Below, piece by piece: positions 1-8,900 of a stretch of DNA of 64,000 nucleotides (position 1 is the stretch's first letter; every line of letters begins with the position of its first letter). The stretch spans positions 1,488,001 to 1,552,000 of the forward strand of contig NZ_CP159808.1 in assembly GCF_047717795.1 (NCBI RefSeq), read 5' to 3'. Origin of the DNA: Marisalimonas sp016777705. GTDB taxonomy: Bacteria > Pseudomonadota > Alphaproteobacteria > Puniceispirillales > Marisalimonadaceae. The position numbers were made by a program, and so were the translations under genes. The notes under the pieces are model-generated. The model saw only the letters and a program-made list of their open reading frames with translations. It searched no databases and was not told the DNA's origin.

Positions 1-402
1 TAATTCATTAATAGATGGTGGAAGTATAAATATTTTAACAACGTCTTGACCAAGATGTTTTTCAATTTGCCGCGTACCTTGCCAATCAATATCAACAATA
101 ACATCTATACCTTCTTCTATTTTTGATAAAACTTCTTGCTTAAGTGTTCCGTAATAACACCCAAAGACATTAGCCGTCTCTATAAATTCATTATTTTCTA
201 TCATTTCCAAAAATTCTTCATTATTTTTAAAAAAGTAATCTTTTCCATGAATTTCATTTTTTCTTTTTTTTCTAGTTGTTGCTGAAATAGATAAAGTAAC
301 TCCTTTAATTTCTGTTATTAATTTTTTGCATAGAGTGGTCTTACCAGCACCTGAAGGTGAGGATATAACAAGAACGATACCTCGACGTTTACTATTCAAC
401 AT
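1..402 (-). CDS. gmk: Guanylate kinase, 3' end cut by window edge
   Basis: Guanylate kinase phosphorylates GMP to GDP with ATP in the cytoplasm. The 134 visible codons begin at the ATG at 400-402 and run off the left edge without a stop. The P-loop SPSGAGKTT is at residues 15-23, and the GMP-binding region (TTRKKRKNE then GKDYFF) follows as expected. About one third of the usual ~200 residues is missing beyond the edge. The start codon lies 5 bases below the mltG stop, so the two are co-transcribed, matching the alphaproteobacterial fab-mltG-gmk order. Confidence 0.95.
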   Translation of the reverse strand, partial: MLNSKRRGIVLVISSPSGAGKTTLCKKLITEIKGVTLSISATTRKKRKNEIHGKDYFFKNNEEFLEMIENNEFIETANVFGCYYGTLKQEVLSKIEEGIDVIVDIDWQGTRQIEKHLGQDVVKIFILPPSINEL

Positions 403-406
403 TTTA

Positions 407-1357
407 TTAATCCCTCATTTTACTTTTTTTCCACAAATTAATATTTTGTTTATGTAAATCATATGTTTCAGAAAAACGGTGTCCACCCTTACCATCAGCT
501 ACAAAATAGAAATAATTTGTGTTTTTAATATTCTTAAGTGCATTTAAGGCATTTTTTCCCGGATAAGATATAGGGGTGGGGGGTAAGCCAGTGTGGAAAT
601 ATGTGTTGAAAGGATGAGACGATTTTAACATTTTTTTTGTAATATATTTTCCATTAATGTTTAACCCAAAAGCAAGAGTAACATCTGATTGCAATTTCAT
701 TTTTTTTCTCAGCCTGTTAATAAAAACACTAGCTACTAACTTAGAATCTTCAAAAGATTTAGCTTCCCTTTGAATTATTGAAGCAAGTATTAATAACTCA
801 CGCTTATCTCTCAATATAAAATCTTTTGGTTTATTTTTCCATACTTTATTTATGCTAATGTCTTGAGCTTTCTTCATACGATTCAGAAGCTTAACTCTAG
901 AATAACCATACTTAAAATGATATGTATCAGGTTTATATATACCCTCCATCAAAGTAGGTATTTCTCCAGACAAATATTTATTACTTAATAATTTTATTCT
1001 TAAATCTATAGCTGAAGAACCTTCAATTAAAGTGAAGTTTCTTGTTATTGTTTTACCGGTTTGAAACATATTTTGTATTTCAAAAAGTGAAAAATCCTTT
1101 GGAATTAAATATTCACCAGCTTTGATTAAAAGTTTATCTTGATGTGAAAATGAAATCATTCTCCAATCAAAATATTGAATATGTATATTTTTAGCTCTTA
1201 ATTTTTTTAAAATAACTTTTTGATTGTCATTCTTCTTTAAAAAAAGATAAGTGTCTTCAAAAACAATTTTCTTATTTTTAACTTTATCAAAATAAGAATA
1301 GCTTAAAAAAATTGAGGCAAAAATTATAATTAAACAGAAGCTAAGTTTTAACTTCAA
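407..1357 (-). CDS. mltG: Endolytic murein transglycosylase MltG (YceG family)
   Basis: MltG is a membrane-anchored lytic transglycosylase that cleaves nascent peptidoglycan strands. The 316-residue protein starts with a hydrophobic signal anchor (residues 3-20). It carries the YceG signatures ASIIQREAK (catalytic Glu region), LQSDVTLAFGL, GLPPTPISYPG and a C-terminal FVADGKGGHRFS. The start is TTG and overlaps the fabF stop by 4 bases (TTGA), which suggests translational coupling. No in-frame ATG would keep the anchor intact, so I accept the TTG start. Confidence 0.92.
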   Translation of the reverse strand: MKLKLSFCLIIIFASIFLSYSYFDKVKNKKIVFEDTYLFLKKNDNQKVILKKLRAKNIHIQYFDWRMISFSHQDKLLIKAGEYLIPKDFSLFEIQNMFQTGKTITRNFTLIEGSSAIDLRIKLLSNKYLSGEIPTLMEGIYKPDTYHFKYGYSRVKLLNRMKKAQDISINKVWKNKPKDFILRDKRELLILASIIQREAKSFEDSKLVASVFINRLRKKMKLQSDVTLAFGLNINGKYITKKMLKSSHPFNTYFHTGLPPTPISYPGKNALNALKNIKNTNYFYFVADGKGGHRFSETYDLHKQNINLWKKSKMRD

Positions 1358-2622
1358 TCTGCACTACCGATTAATAAACTAGCGTTAGTTCCACCAAATC
1401 CAAAAGAGTTTGATAAAACATTCTTAACAGATCGTTTTTTTGCATGGATGGGAACTAAATCAAAACCAGAAGTCTCATTGTCAGGATTTAATAAGTTATT
1501 AGTAGGAGGAACAATTTGATTTACTATTGATAAAATAGAGTAAATAGCTTCTATTGCTCCTGCAGCACCCAGCAGATGCCCAGTAGCTGATTTGGTAGAA
1601 CTAATGCTAGTATTGTCTATATTATTTTGAAGAAGTTTTCCAATTGCTCTTAACTCTATCATATCACCTAGCGGTGTTGACGTGCCATGCGCATTAATAT
1701 AGTCAAGATCATATGAATTCAAGTTTGCATCCCATACTGCAGCTTGCATTGCCCTAAAACCACCATCTCCAGTTTCAGCAGGTGCTGTAATATGATATGC
1801 GTCTCCAGACATACCATATCCTTTAATTTCTGCATATATGTTTGCACCTCTAGCAATAGCGTGTTGCCTTTCTTCTAGTACAAGAACACCAGAACCTTCA
1901 CCCATTACAAATCCGTCCCTAGCTTGGTCCCATGGACGAGAACTAACTGATGGATTATCGTTAAAACTAGTACTTAATGCTCTAGCAGCTGCAAAACCAG
2001 CCATCCCAATTCTACAGCATGCAGCTTCCGCACCCCCAGCCACCATTACATCAGCGTCACCATATCGTATAATCCTAGAAGCATCTCCTATTGCATGCGC
2101 ACCTGTAGAACAGGCTGTAACCACTGAATGGTTAGGGCCTTTAAACCCATATTTAATACTAACTTGCCCAGATAAAAGGTTAATTAATGCCGAAGGTATA
2201 AAAAAAGGACTAACTTTTCTGGGCCCTTTAGAAATCATTAGCTCGGTTGTCTTAGCAATTGTTTCAAGTCCGCCTATACCAGACCCAAGTATAACACCAG
2301 TTCTATGTTTTTCTTCATCATTTTTTGGTTTCCAACCTGAATCTTCAACAGCTTGCATTGCTGATATAATTCCGTATGCAATAAACCTGTCAATTCTTTT
2401 TTGATCACGTGGTTCTATCCATTGATCAATATCTAGTCCAGCTTCAGCATCATCAATTTTTAGAGGTATTTGACCAGCAATCTTGCAAGATATGTCTGAA
2501 ACATCAAAATCAGAAATTTTTCTGATACCACTTTGTCCAGAAATTAATCTTTTCCAATTAATATCAACACCATTACCTAAAGGCGTTAACATGCCAAGGC
2601 CTGTTACAACAACACGACGCAT
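1354..2622 (-). CDS. fabF: Beta-ketoacyl-ACP synthase II
   Basis: FabF condenses malonyl-ACP with acyl-ACP during fatty-acid elongation. The 422-residue length is normal for the family. Visible active-site elements are the nucleophile Cys in TACSTG (near residue 170), the first His in NAHGTSTPLGD (near 310) and the second in KSATGHLLGA (near 345). The glycine-rich C-terminal SFGFGGTNAS is also present. It follows acpP by 39 bases and overlaps mltG. A long antisense open frame inside it (1838-2404) is a shadow. Confidence 0.97.
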   Translation of the reverse strand: MRRVVVTGLGMLTPLGNGVDINWKRLISGQSGIRKISDFDVSDISCKIAGQIPLKIDDAEAGLDIDQWIEPRDQKRIDRFIAYGIISAMQAVEDSGWKPKNDEEKHRTGVILGSGIGGLETIAKTTELMISKGPRKVSPFFIPSALINLLSGQVSIKYGFKGPNHSVVTACSTGAHAIGDASRIIRYGDADVMVAGGAEAACCRIGMAGFAAARALSTSFNDNPSVSSRPWDQARDGFVMGEGSGVLVLEERQHAIARGANIYAEIKGYGMSGDAYHITAPAETGDGGFRAMQAAVWDANLNSYDLDYINAHGTSTPLGDMIELRAIGKLLQNNIDNTSISSTKSATGHLLGAAGAIEAIYSILSIVNQIVPPTNNLLNPDNETSGFDLVPIHAKKRSVKNVLSNSFGFGGTNASLLIGSAD

Positions 2623-2661
2623 GGAAAACTCCCAATTACAACCAGAGCATTATTAGTAAAT

Positions 2662-2895
2662 TTAACTGTTAGAAGAAATAAAGTCTATTGCATCTTTTAC
2701 AGTTTGAATTTTTTCAGCAGCATCATCTGGTATTTCACACTCAAATTCTTCTTCAAAAGCCATAACTAACTCAACAGTATCTAAACTGTCTGCACCTAAA
2801 TCATCAATGAAACTTGCACTATCAACCACCTTAGCTTCTTCGACTCCAAGATGTTCAACTACAATCTTCGTTACTCTACCAGCAATATCGCTCAT
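2662..2895 (-). CDS. acpP: Acyl carrier protein
   Basis: The 77-residue acidic acyl carrier protein carries growing acyl chains on a 4'-phosphopantetheine arm. The attachment serine is Ser37 in GADSLDTVE, as in canonical AcpP. The gene lies between fabG and fabF. The ~100-base gap upstream (2896-2997) contains a TATAAT hexamer on the minus strand (2930-2935) without a convincing -35 box, so acpP may have its own promoter, as high ACP demand would suggest. This last point is inference. Confidence 0.97.
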   Translation of the reverse strand: MSDIAGRVTKIVVEHLGVEEAKVVDSASFIDDLGADSLDTVELVMAFEEEFECEIPDDAAEKIQTVKDAIDFISSNS

Positions 2896-2997
2896 TATTT
2901 ATGCCCCTTAAATATGTTTAATTAGTCAAATTATATCGTTCGAGTAACATACTTAAATAAATATGCCAAGCACATTATCTCCAAATTAGAAAAAAAT

Positions 2998-3735
2998 CTA
3001 AATCATACTCATTCCACCATTAATATGTAAAGTAGTTCCAGTTACAAAGCTAGCTTCATTACTACACAAATATAGACAACCTGACGAAATATCACTAGGT
3101 TTGCCAAGCCTATCTATAGGTATATTTTTAATTATATTATTCTTTTGATCTTCACTGAGTTTATCTGTCATAGGAGTAGATATAAATCCAGGAGCTATCA
3201 AGTTACATGTAATGCCCCTACTTGCAACTTCCGCTGCAATAGACTTTGTTAAACCGCTTAATGCAGATTTTGAAGCAGAATAGTTACTTTGACCAGCATT
3301 GCCAGTATAACCTACAATAGAACTAATAAAAATTATTCTTCCATATTTTCGTTTTATCATTCCTCTTATGACCTGCCTTGTTAATCTCATTGAAGAAGAA
3401 AGGTTAATATCAATTACTTTGTCCCAATCTTCATCTTTCATTCTTAACAAAAGTCCATCTGCAGTTATACCCGCATTATTAATAAGAATATCTATTGATC
3501 CAAAAGTTTTTTCAGCTTCATTAGCTAAGGACATAACGTCATTTTTGTCACTTAGATTGGTAACAATTGTTTTTACGTCATCACCTAATTCTAATTCTAA
3601 TTTTGATAAAACTTCTTGTCTTGTTCCAGATAAAATTAATTTTGCACCACTAGATTTCATTTGCTTTGCTATTGACATTCCTATTCCGCCTGTAGCGCCA
3701 GTTATCAAAGCTACTTTACCGTCTAAATTAAACAT
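2998..3735 (-). CDS. fabG: 3-oxoacyl-ACP reductase
   Basis: FabG is the NADPH-dependent reductase of fatty-acid elongation and belongs to the short-chain dehydrogenases. The 245 residues show the cofactor loop TGATGGIG (13-20), NNAG near residue 87, catalytic Ser in FISSIVG near 138 and YSASK near 152. The C-terminal GGMSMI is typical. It follows fabD by 19 bases. Synteny with acpP and fabF separates it from other SDRs. Confidence 0.96.
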   Translation of the reverse strand: MFNLDGKVALITGATGGIGMSIAKQMKSSGAKLILSGTRQEVLSKLELELGDDVKTIVTNLSDKNDVMSLANEAEKTFGSIDILINNAGITADGLLLRMKDEDWDKVIDINLSSSMRLTRQVIRGMIKRKYGRIIFISSIVGYTGNAGQSNYSASKSALSGLTKSIAAEVASRGITCNLIAPGFISTPMTDKLSEDQKNNIIKNIPIDRLGKPSDISSGCLYLCSNEASFVTGTTLHINGGMSMI

Positions 3736-3754
3736 AATTCTCCTCCCTCAAGTT

Positions 3755-4681
3755 TTAAAATTGATCAAAATCAGTTGATACTTCTATATTAATGGCAGTA
3801 ACATCTTTAACCATTCTTTTGGCTATACCCGTAAGAACTTTCCCACTTCCTAATTCTATTATTTTTTTAACCCTAAGTTCATTAGCAAAATTCATAGTTT
3901 CTCTCCACCTTACAGTACTAGTGACTTGATCAACTAAATTATTTTTTAATATATCAGTATCATTTTCCGGTAAAGCTGTTGTATTTGATATAATTGGTAC
4001 AACTGGAGCACAGAAGTTTATTTTTGAAAGAGCCTCTTTCATAACTAACTGTGCTGGTGACATTAATCTACAGTGAAAAGGAGCACTAACAGGCAGAATG
4101 ACTGCTCTTTTAACACCAAAGCCTTTAGACAATTCAATTGCTTTTTCAACCGCTGATTTATCTCCACTTATCACCACTTGTCCATCAGCATTATCGTTAC
4201 CTACATCACAAATTCCAATTGTTTGTACCTCATTTAATATTTTTTGAGTGGTATCAATATCAACACCTATAAATGCAGCCATTGCACCTTGTCCTAATGG
4301 AACAGAATCTTGCATTGCATTTCCTCTCAATCTCAATAAAACAGCGCATTCTTTCAAAGAAAATACTCCAGCAGCGGTCATTGCTGTATATTCTCCTAAT
4401 GAATGCCCACATAAATAATCGGCTAAATTTGGTAAGTTTTTATTTGTAATTTTTTCTAAAACTCTTAAAACAGCTACACTACATGCCATTAATGCTGGCT
4501 GAGCGTTAGATGTTAGAGATATTTGATCGTCTGTACCTTCCCACATAATTTTTGTTAAATTTAAATTTATAGCATCATTTACCTCTTCAAAAACGTGTTT
4601 GGCCTCAACAAAATTTTCAGATAATTCTTTACCCATGCCTATTTTTTGCGAACCTTGTCCTGGAAAAACTATAATATTCAT
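3755..4681 (-). CDS. fabD: Malonyl-CoA:ACP transacylase
   Basis: FabD loads malonyl groups from CoA to ACP. The 308-residue protein begins with PGQGSQ (residues 7-12). It has the nucleophile Ser94 in GHSLGEYTA and the partner His in SAPFHCRLM near 205. It is the first gene of the minus-strand fab-mltG-gmk operon. The 176-base region to the divergent rpsF must hold promoters for both directions. Confidence 0.96.
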   Translation of the reverse strand: MNIIVFPGQGSQKIGMGKELSENFVEAKHVFEEVNDAINLNLTKIMWEGTDDQISLTSNAQPALMACSVAVLRVLEKITNKNLPNLADYLCGHSLGEYTAMTAAGVFSLKECAVLLRLRGNAMQDSVPLGQGAMAAFIGVDIDTTQKILNEVQTIGICDVGNDNADGQVVISGDKSAVEKAIELSKGFGVKRAVILPVSAPFHCRLMSPAQLVMKEALSKINFCAPVVPIISNTTALPENDTDILKNNLVDQVTSTVRWRETMNFANELRVKKIIELGSGKVLTGIAKRMVKDVTAINIEVSTDFDQF

Positions 4682-4745
4682 TTTTTGGTCCTTATTTCAT
4701 ATTATTTTTTAATTATGTATTGCATATTTATAATAAACATCTATG

Positions 4746-4775
4746 TTGCACAAATAATAAAATTACCAGCATAAA
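4746..4775 (+). promoter_or_regulatory. Possible sigma-70 promoter for rpsF operon
   Basis: TTGCAC at 4746-4751 and CATAAA at 4770-4775 are separated by 18 bases, a weak match to -35/-10 elements. They sit about 85 bases upstream of rpsF in the only gap where its promoter can lie. The region is very AT-rich, so chance matches are likely. Confidence 0.3.
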
Positions 4776-4802
4776 ATAAATATATATTTTATGTGCTCCT
4801 TG

Positions 4803-4835
4803 CCAGTATTTACTGGTTAATCTGGGGATACCCCA
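4803..4835 (+). promoter_or_regulatory. Tandem hairpins in rpsF leader
   Basis: Two perfect short inverted repeats lie in the 5' leader of rpsF. CCAGTA/TACTGG spans 4803-4816 and TGGGG/CCCCA spans 4823-4835. The Shine-Dalgarno sequence AAGGAG (4845-4850) follows directly. Ribosomal protein operons are often controlled by leader structures, and an S6:S18-binding leader is known in many bacteria. I do not see the CCG signature of that motif, so the role is inference. Confidence 0.4.
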
Positions 4836-4857
4836 TTAAGCCATAAGGAGAAAAGAA

Positions 4858-5244
4858 ATGGCATTATACGAAAGTGTAATTATTGGAAGACAAGATTTAA
4901 CTAATAGTCAATTTGAAACTTTGATTGATGAGTTTACTTCAGTTATTAAATCGCATGATGGTGAAATAAAAAAAACTGAATATTGGGGCATTAGAAATCT
5001 TGCTTACAAAATTAATAAAAATAGAAAAGCTCATTACTATATGCTAAATATATCAAGCTCTCCTGAAACTATTTCCGAATATGAGAGATTACTTGGTCTT
5101 CACGAAGATATTATTAGGTTCTTAACCATAAAAATAGATAAGGTTGATGAAAATCCATCTCTATTGATGAATAACAAAGTTGATAGGCATAGAAATGACT
5201 TAGATTCTGATAATATAGATATAGCTTCAAAAGCTAATGTTTAA
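4858..5244 (+). CDS. rpsF: 30S ribosomal protein S6
   Basis: S6 is a 16S rRNA-binding protein of the 30S platform that pairs with S18. The 128 residues show the family pattern YESVIIGRQDL at the start, then KTEYWGIRNLAYKINKNRKA and HYYMLNI. The short acidic tail is typical of alphaproteobacterial S6. AAGGAG lies 7 bases before the ATG. It leads the rpsF-rpsR-rplI-dnaB-alr-mla-radA block. Confidence 0.97.
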   Translation: MALYESVIIGRQDLTNSQFETLIDEFTSVIKSHDGEIKKTEYWGIRNLAYKINKNRKAHYYMLNISSSPETISEYERLLGLHEDIIRFLTIKIDKVDENPSLLMNNKVDRHRNDLDSDNIDIASKANV

Positions 5245-5255
5245 AGGATTGCAAG

Positions 5256-5510
5256 ATGACACAACTAAATATTAAAAGACAGGCTTTAAGAAAACCAAAC
5301 CAAAAAAGACGTAAATCATGCCCTTTTTCTGCACCAAATACTCCTGAAATTGATTATAAAGATTTAAAAGTTTTGACTAGGTATGTTTCTGAAAGAGGTA
5401 AGATAATTCCATCTAGAATATCAGCTGTTTCAGCAAAGAAACAAAGAGAATTATCAAAAGCTATCAAAAGAGCTCGATTTTTAGCATTAATGCCTTACGT
5501 TGTAGGTTAG
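5256..5510 (+). CDS. rpsR: 30S ribosomal protein S18
   Basis: S18 binds S6 on the 30S platform. The 84-residue basic protein has the core DYKDLKVLTRYVSERGKI and then R-rich SRISAVSAKKQRELSKAIK, followed by RARFLALMPYV. Length and composition are normal. It starts 11 bases after rpsF. Confidence 0.97.
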   Translation: MTQLNIKRQALRKPNQKRRKSCPFSAPNTPEIDYKDLKVLTRYVSERGKIIPSRISAVSAKKQRELSKAIKRARFLALMPYVVG

Positions 5511-5524
5511 ATCTGGAGAATAAA

Positions 5525-6172
5525 ATGGAAATTATTTTATTAGAACGCGTTGATAAATTAGGACAGATGGGTGATTTAGTGACTGTAAAATCTGGTTATG
5601 CCAGAAATTTTTTACTACCTCAAGGTAAAGCCGTATTTGCTTCTCAGGACAATATAAAATATTTTGAAGAACAAAAAGTTCAATTAGAGGGCGAAAATAT
5701 TGCTAAAAGAACAGAAGCTAAATCTTTAGCTGATAGTATATCCTTCAAAGAAGTTGTTCTTATTAGAGCTGCGAGTGAGGCAGGTCAATTATATGGATCT
5801 GTATCGGCAAAAGATATAGCTAATGAAATAACTAATGCCGGGCTCACAATAAGTAAAAATCAAGTGATATTAAACAAAGCAATTAAATCTTTATCCTATG
5901 AAGATATAAGTATTAAACTTCATCCTGAAATATCTATTAAAATTAAGTTGAACATTGCTCGATCATCTGAAGAAGCTAAAGAGCAGAATAAATCTGGTAA
6001 GGCTTTAGTATCTACCGAAACTACAGGTGGAGATATTAGATCAGAACGTGCTCAAAAAGACGCTAAGAGATTTATCAAAAAAGAAGAAGTTGTAACTCCT
6101 AAGGATAATGATGCAGAAGAAGTCTTAGTTGAAACTAAACCACAAGATGAAGAAAACGGTGATAGTAAATAA
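5525..6172 (+). CDS. rplI: 50S ribosomal protein L9 with C-terminal extension
   Basis: L9 binds 23S rRNA near the L1 stalk and affects reading-frame fidelity. The N-terminal signature GDLVTVKSGYARNFLLPQGK is at residues 17-36, followed by the connecting helix and the C-terminal domain. The 215 residues exceed the ~150 of E. coli L9. The extra ~65 residues are charged, acidic at the end and low in complexity, as seen in many alphaproteobacterial L9 proteins. Confidence 0.96.
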   Translation: MEIILLERVDKLGQMGDLVTVKSGYARNFLLPQGKAVFASQDNIKYFEEQKVQLEGENIAKRTEAKSLADSISFKEVVLIRAASEAGQLYGSVSAKDIANEITNAGLTISKNQVILNKAIKSLSYEDISIKLHPEISIKIKLNIARSSEEAKEQNKSGKALVSTETTGGDIRSERAQKDAKRFIKKEEVVTPKDNDAEEVLVETKPQDEENGDSK

Positions 6173-6247
6173 TATTTTATAATTTATTATTATTAAATTA
6201 ATTATTATTAGTTTAATATTATTTTTTAAATATTATTTCTTAAGCTA

Positions 6248-7753
6248 ATGATTATGGACAAAACTTTAACTAAAGATGTTTCTTATCTTGATACAGAGCA
6301 CTCTTTAAAATCAAGTGATAAAATGCCTCAAAATATTGAAGCTGAACAAAGTCTTATTGGCTCTGTTCTATTTGATAATAAAGTATTAGAGGATCTTCCA
6401 ACAAATTTTGCTACACGACATTTTTTTGACCCTCTTCACGCAAGTATCTTTGATGCATGTATCTTTCTTATAGACAATGGACGATTGGCTGATCCATTAA
6501 CTCTTAAAAGTTATCTTAAACAAGATGATTTACAAAGAGACATGGATATAGAAAAATATCTCTCTGAACTTAGAGAAGGCGTTGTATCATTAAGTAAAGC
6601 AAAGTTTTATGCAGAAGAAATTAGAAATTGTTATGTAAGACGTTCACTAATTAGAATTGGTGATGAATTAATTAATAAATCAGTTAATCCAACTATAGAT
6701 ATTACTCCAGACCAAGAAATATCTAATACAGAAGAACAACTCTATAATTTAGCTGAAAAGGATCAGATAAATTCAGGTCCGTTAGATTTTAAAAGCGTTT
6801 TAGCTAGTGCAACTAATCAAATAAATGAAGCGTATAATAGAAAAGGTAAATTATCTGGTATTGATACAGGTTTTTCTGGATTAAATCGTCAATTAGGTGG
6901 TCTAAACAAATCAGATTTACTTGTATTAGCTGGAAGACCTGCAATGGGTAAAACCGCACTTGCCACAAATATAGGTTTTAATGCTGCAAAGAGTAGTAAA
7001 TTAGAAAAAAATGAATCTATTCTTATTTTTTCTCTTGAAATGTCTGCTGAACAATTAGCTCAACGTATACTTGCTGAACAATCTACAATAGACTCACATA
7101 AATTACGAAGTGGTGATTTAAACGAAACAGAATTTTCTAAATTAGTTTCCACACAAAATGATATACTAAATTTACCTTTTTTTATAGATGACACTCCAGC
7201 AATTTCAGTAGGCCAAATTGCTTCAAGAGCTAGAAGGTTAAAAAGAACTCATGGCTTAAGCTTAATAATTATTGACTACATTCAGTTAATACAAGGATCT
7301 AAAGCAAGTGAGGCACAAGGAAGGGTTCAAGAAGTTTCAAATATTACTAGAGGATTAAAATCTCTTGCCAAAGAATTAAATGTTCCAATACTTGCCCTTT
7401 CTCAGCTTAGCCGAGCAGTTGAACAAAGAGAAGATAAAAGACCCATTCTTGCTGATTTAAGAGAGTCAGGATCCATCGAACAAGATGCCGATGTTGTAAT
7501 GTTTGTATATAGAGAAGAATATTATTTAGATAAAAGTGAGCCAACACAAAGAGATAACGAAAATCAAGAAAGCTTTAATGAACGTTTTTTAAAATGGCAA
7601 GACAGAAGGAATATGGCTGAGGGTAAGGCGGAAATCATAATATCAAAACAAAGACACGGTCCTACAGGGATTGTACAAGTTCAATTTGAAGCAAAGTTCA
7701 CTAGATTTATGGACCTAGTACAGGATGACAGACTACCTGATCAAATTTATTAA
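6248..7753 (+). CDS. dnaB: Replicative DNA helicase
   Basis: DnaB is the hexameric replication-fork helicase. The 501 residues contain an N-terminal domain (PQNIEAEQSLIGSVL near 27-41). The RecA-like motor domain follows, with Walker A GRPAMGKT (229-236), Walker B LIIIDYIQLI (near 338) and ALSQLSRAVEQR. The open frame begins ATG ATT ATG, so the start could be residue 1 or 3. The 75 bases before it are almost pure A/T and hold no clear promoter or terminator. Location after rplI is standard in Alphaproteobacteria. Confidence 0.97.
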   Translation: MIMDKTLTKDVSYLDTEHSLKSSDKMPQNIEAEQSLIGSVLFDNKVLEDLPTNFATRHFFDPLHASIFDACIFLIDNGRLADPLTLKSYLKQDDLQRDMDIEKYLSELREGVVSLSKAKFYAEEIRNCYVRRSLIRIGDELINKSVNPTIDITPDQEISNTEEQLYNLAEKDQINSGPLDFKSVLASATNQINEAYNRKGKLSGIDTGFSGLNRQLGGLNKSDLLVLAGRPAMGKTALATNIGFNAAKSSKLEKNESILIFSLEMSAEQLAQRILAEQSTIDSHKLRSGDLNETEFSKLVSTQNDILNLPFFIDDTPAISVGQIASRARRLKRTHGLSLIIIDYIQLIQGSKASEAQGRVQEVSNITRGLKSLAKELNVPILALSQLSRAVEQREDKRPILADLRESGSIEQDADVVMFVYREEYYLDKSEPTQRDNENQESFNERFLKWQDRRNMAEGKAEIIISKQRHGPTGIVQVQFEAKFTRFMDLVQDDRLPDQIY

Positions 7754-7784
7754 AAATTTATTTAAGAATGTATATACTTAAACC

Positions 7785-8870
7785 ATGCATGGCCATCTAA
7801 AAATTTCTCTCCAAAAAATACAATCTAATTGGCTAGCCTTAAATAATTCATCAAATGGGAAGGCCTCTGCAGTAATTAAAGCAAATTCATATGGTCTAGG
7901 CATGGTTAAAGTAGCCAAGTCGTTAGTAGATGTAGGATGTCAATTTTTTTATGTAGCTAATATAAATGAAGCTATACAATTAAGAAAAAACATTAAGTCA
8001 AAAAAAATAAAAATAGCTGTGTTTGAGGGTTTTTTTAAAGGATCTGAATCAAGTTATTTGGAAAACCAACTAACTCCAATCATAAATAGTTTAGAACAAT
8101 TAAAAAGAATAAATAACTTTAATTCCGAAGAAAGAAAAATCAGTGCAATATTACAGATTGATACTGGAATGAACAGACTAGGGTTAAGTTTGGAAGAAAT
8201 TAATTTCTTAAAAAAGAATAAGGGTATTTTAAATATTACTAAATGGGATTTTATTATGTCTCATCTTACTAGTTCTAATGACTACAAAAATACTAGTAAC
8301 AATACACAGCTTGATAAAATTAAAGAATTTTCTAATTTTCTACCAAACATAAAATTAAGTCTTGCTAATACTGGTGGTATAAAATTAGGTGCAAAATTTT
8401 GTCTTGATCAAACTAGGCCAGGGATTGGGTTATACGGCATTGATAGTTATGGAAAAAATATAAGACTACTTTCTAAAGATTTAATCTTACCTTTTGAATT
8501 ACATGCACCTATTATACAAATTAGAAATATAAATATAAATCAGCCTATATCTTATAATGGCATTGAAAAAACAAAAAGAAAGTCAACCTTAGCAACAATA
8601 GGTATAGGTTATGCTGACGGATGGATTAGATTATTAAAACCAAACAGTCATTTTTGGTTATATAAGAAAAGATGTAATATATTAGGAAATATAACGATGG
8701 ATAGCTTTGTTTTAGATATAACTGATATAAAAGATAAAGTTTTTACAGAGGGAGATTATTTTTGTTTATTAGATAATAGTAATATAAGTAGTATAATTAA
8801 AAATTCAGAATTAATTAGCTACGAACTATTAACACTTTTAGGCAGCCGTCTAGTAAGAGAATATAATTGA
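7785..8870 (+). CDS. alr: Alanine racemase
   Basis: Alr is a PLP enzyme that interconverts L- and D-alanine for peptidoglycan. The cofactor lysine is Lys32 in AVIKANSYGLG. The second catalytic base corresponds to the Tyr in PISYNGIEKT, followed by ATIGIGYADGW. NITMDSFVLDIT near the C terminus is also a family signature. At 361 residues the length is normal. It starts 31 bases after dnaB. Confidence 0.94.
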   Translation: MHGHLKISLQKIQSNWLALNNSSNGKASAVIKANSYGLGMVKVAKSLVDVGCQFFYVANINEAIQLRKNIKSKKIKIAVFEGFFKGSESSYLENQLTPIINSLEQLKRINNFNSEERKISAILQIDTGMNRLGLSLEEINFLKKNKGILNITKWDFIMSHLTSSNDYKNTSNNTQLDKIKEFSNFLPNIKLSLANTGGIKLGAKFCLDQTRPGIGLYGIDSYGKNIRLLSKDLILPFELHAPIIQIRNININQPISYNGIEKTKRKSTLATIGIGYADGWIRLLKPNSHFWLYKKRCNILGNITMDSFVLDITDIKDKVFTEGDYFCLLDNSNISSIIKNSELISYELLTLLGSRLVREYN

Positions 8871-8900
8871 GTAGAGTTTATACAACTAGGTTAAAAACAT

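Noticed and set aside
1838..2404. 188-codon plus-strand frame inside fabF
   Set aside because: It is fully antisense to a certain gene and has no ribosome site or family features.
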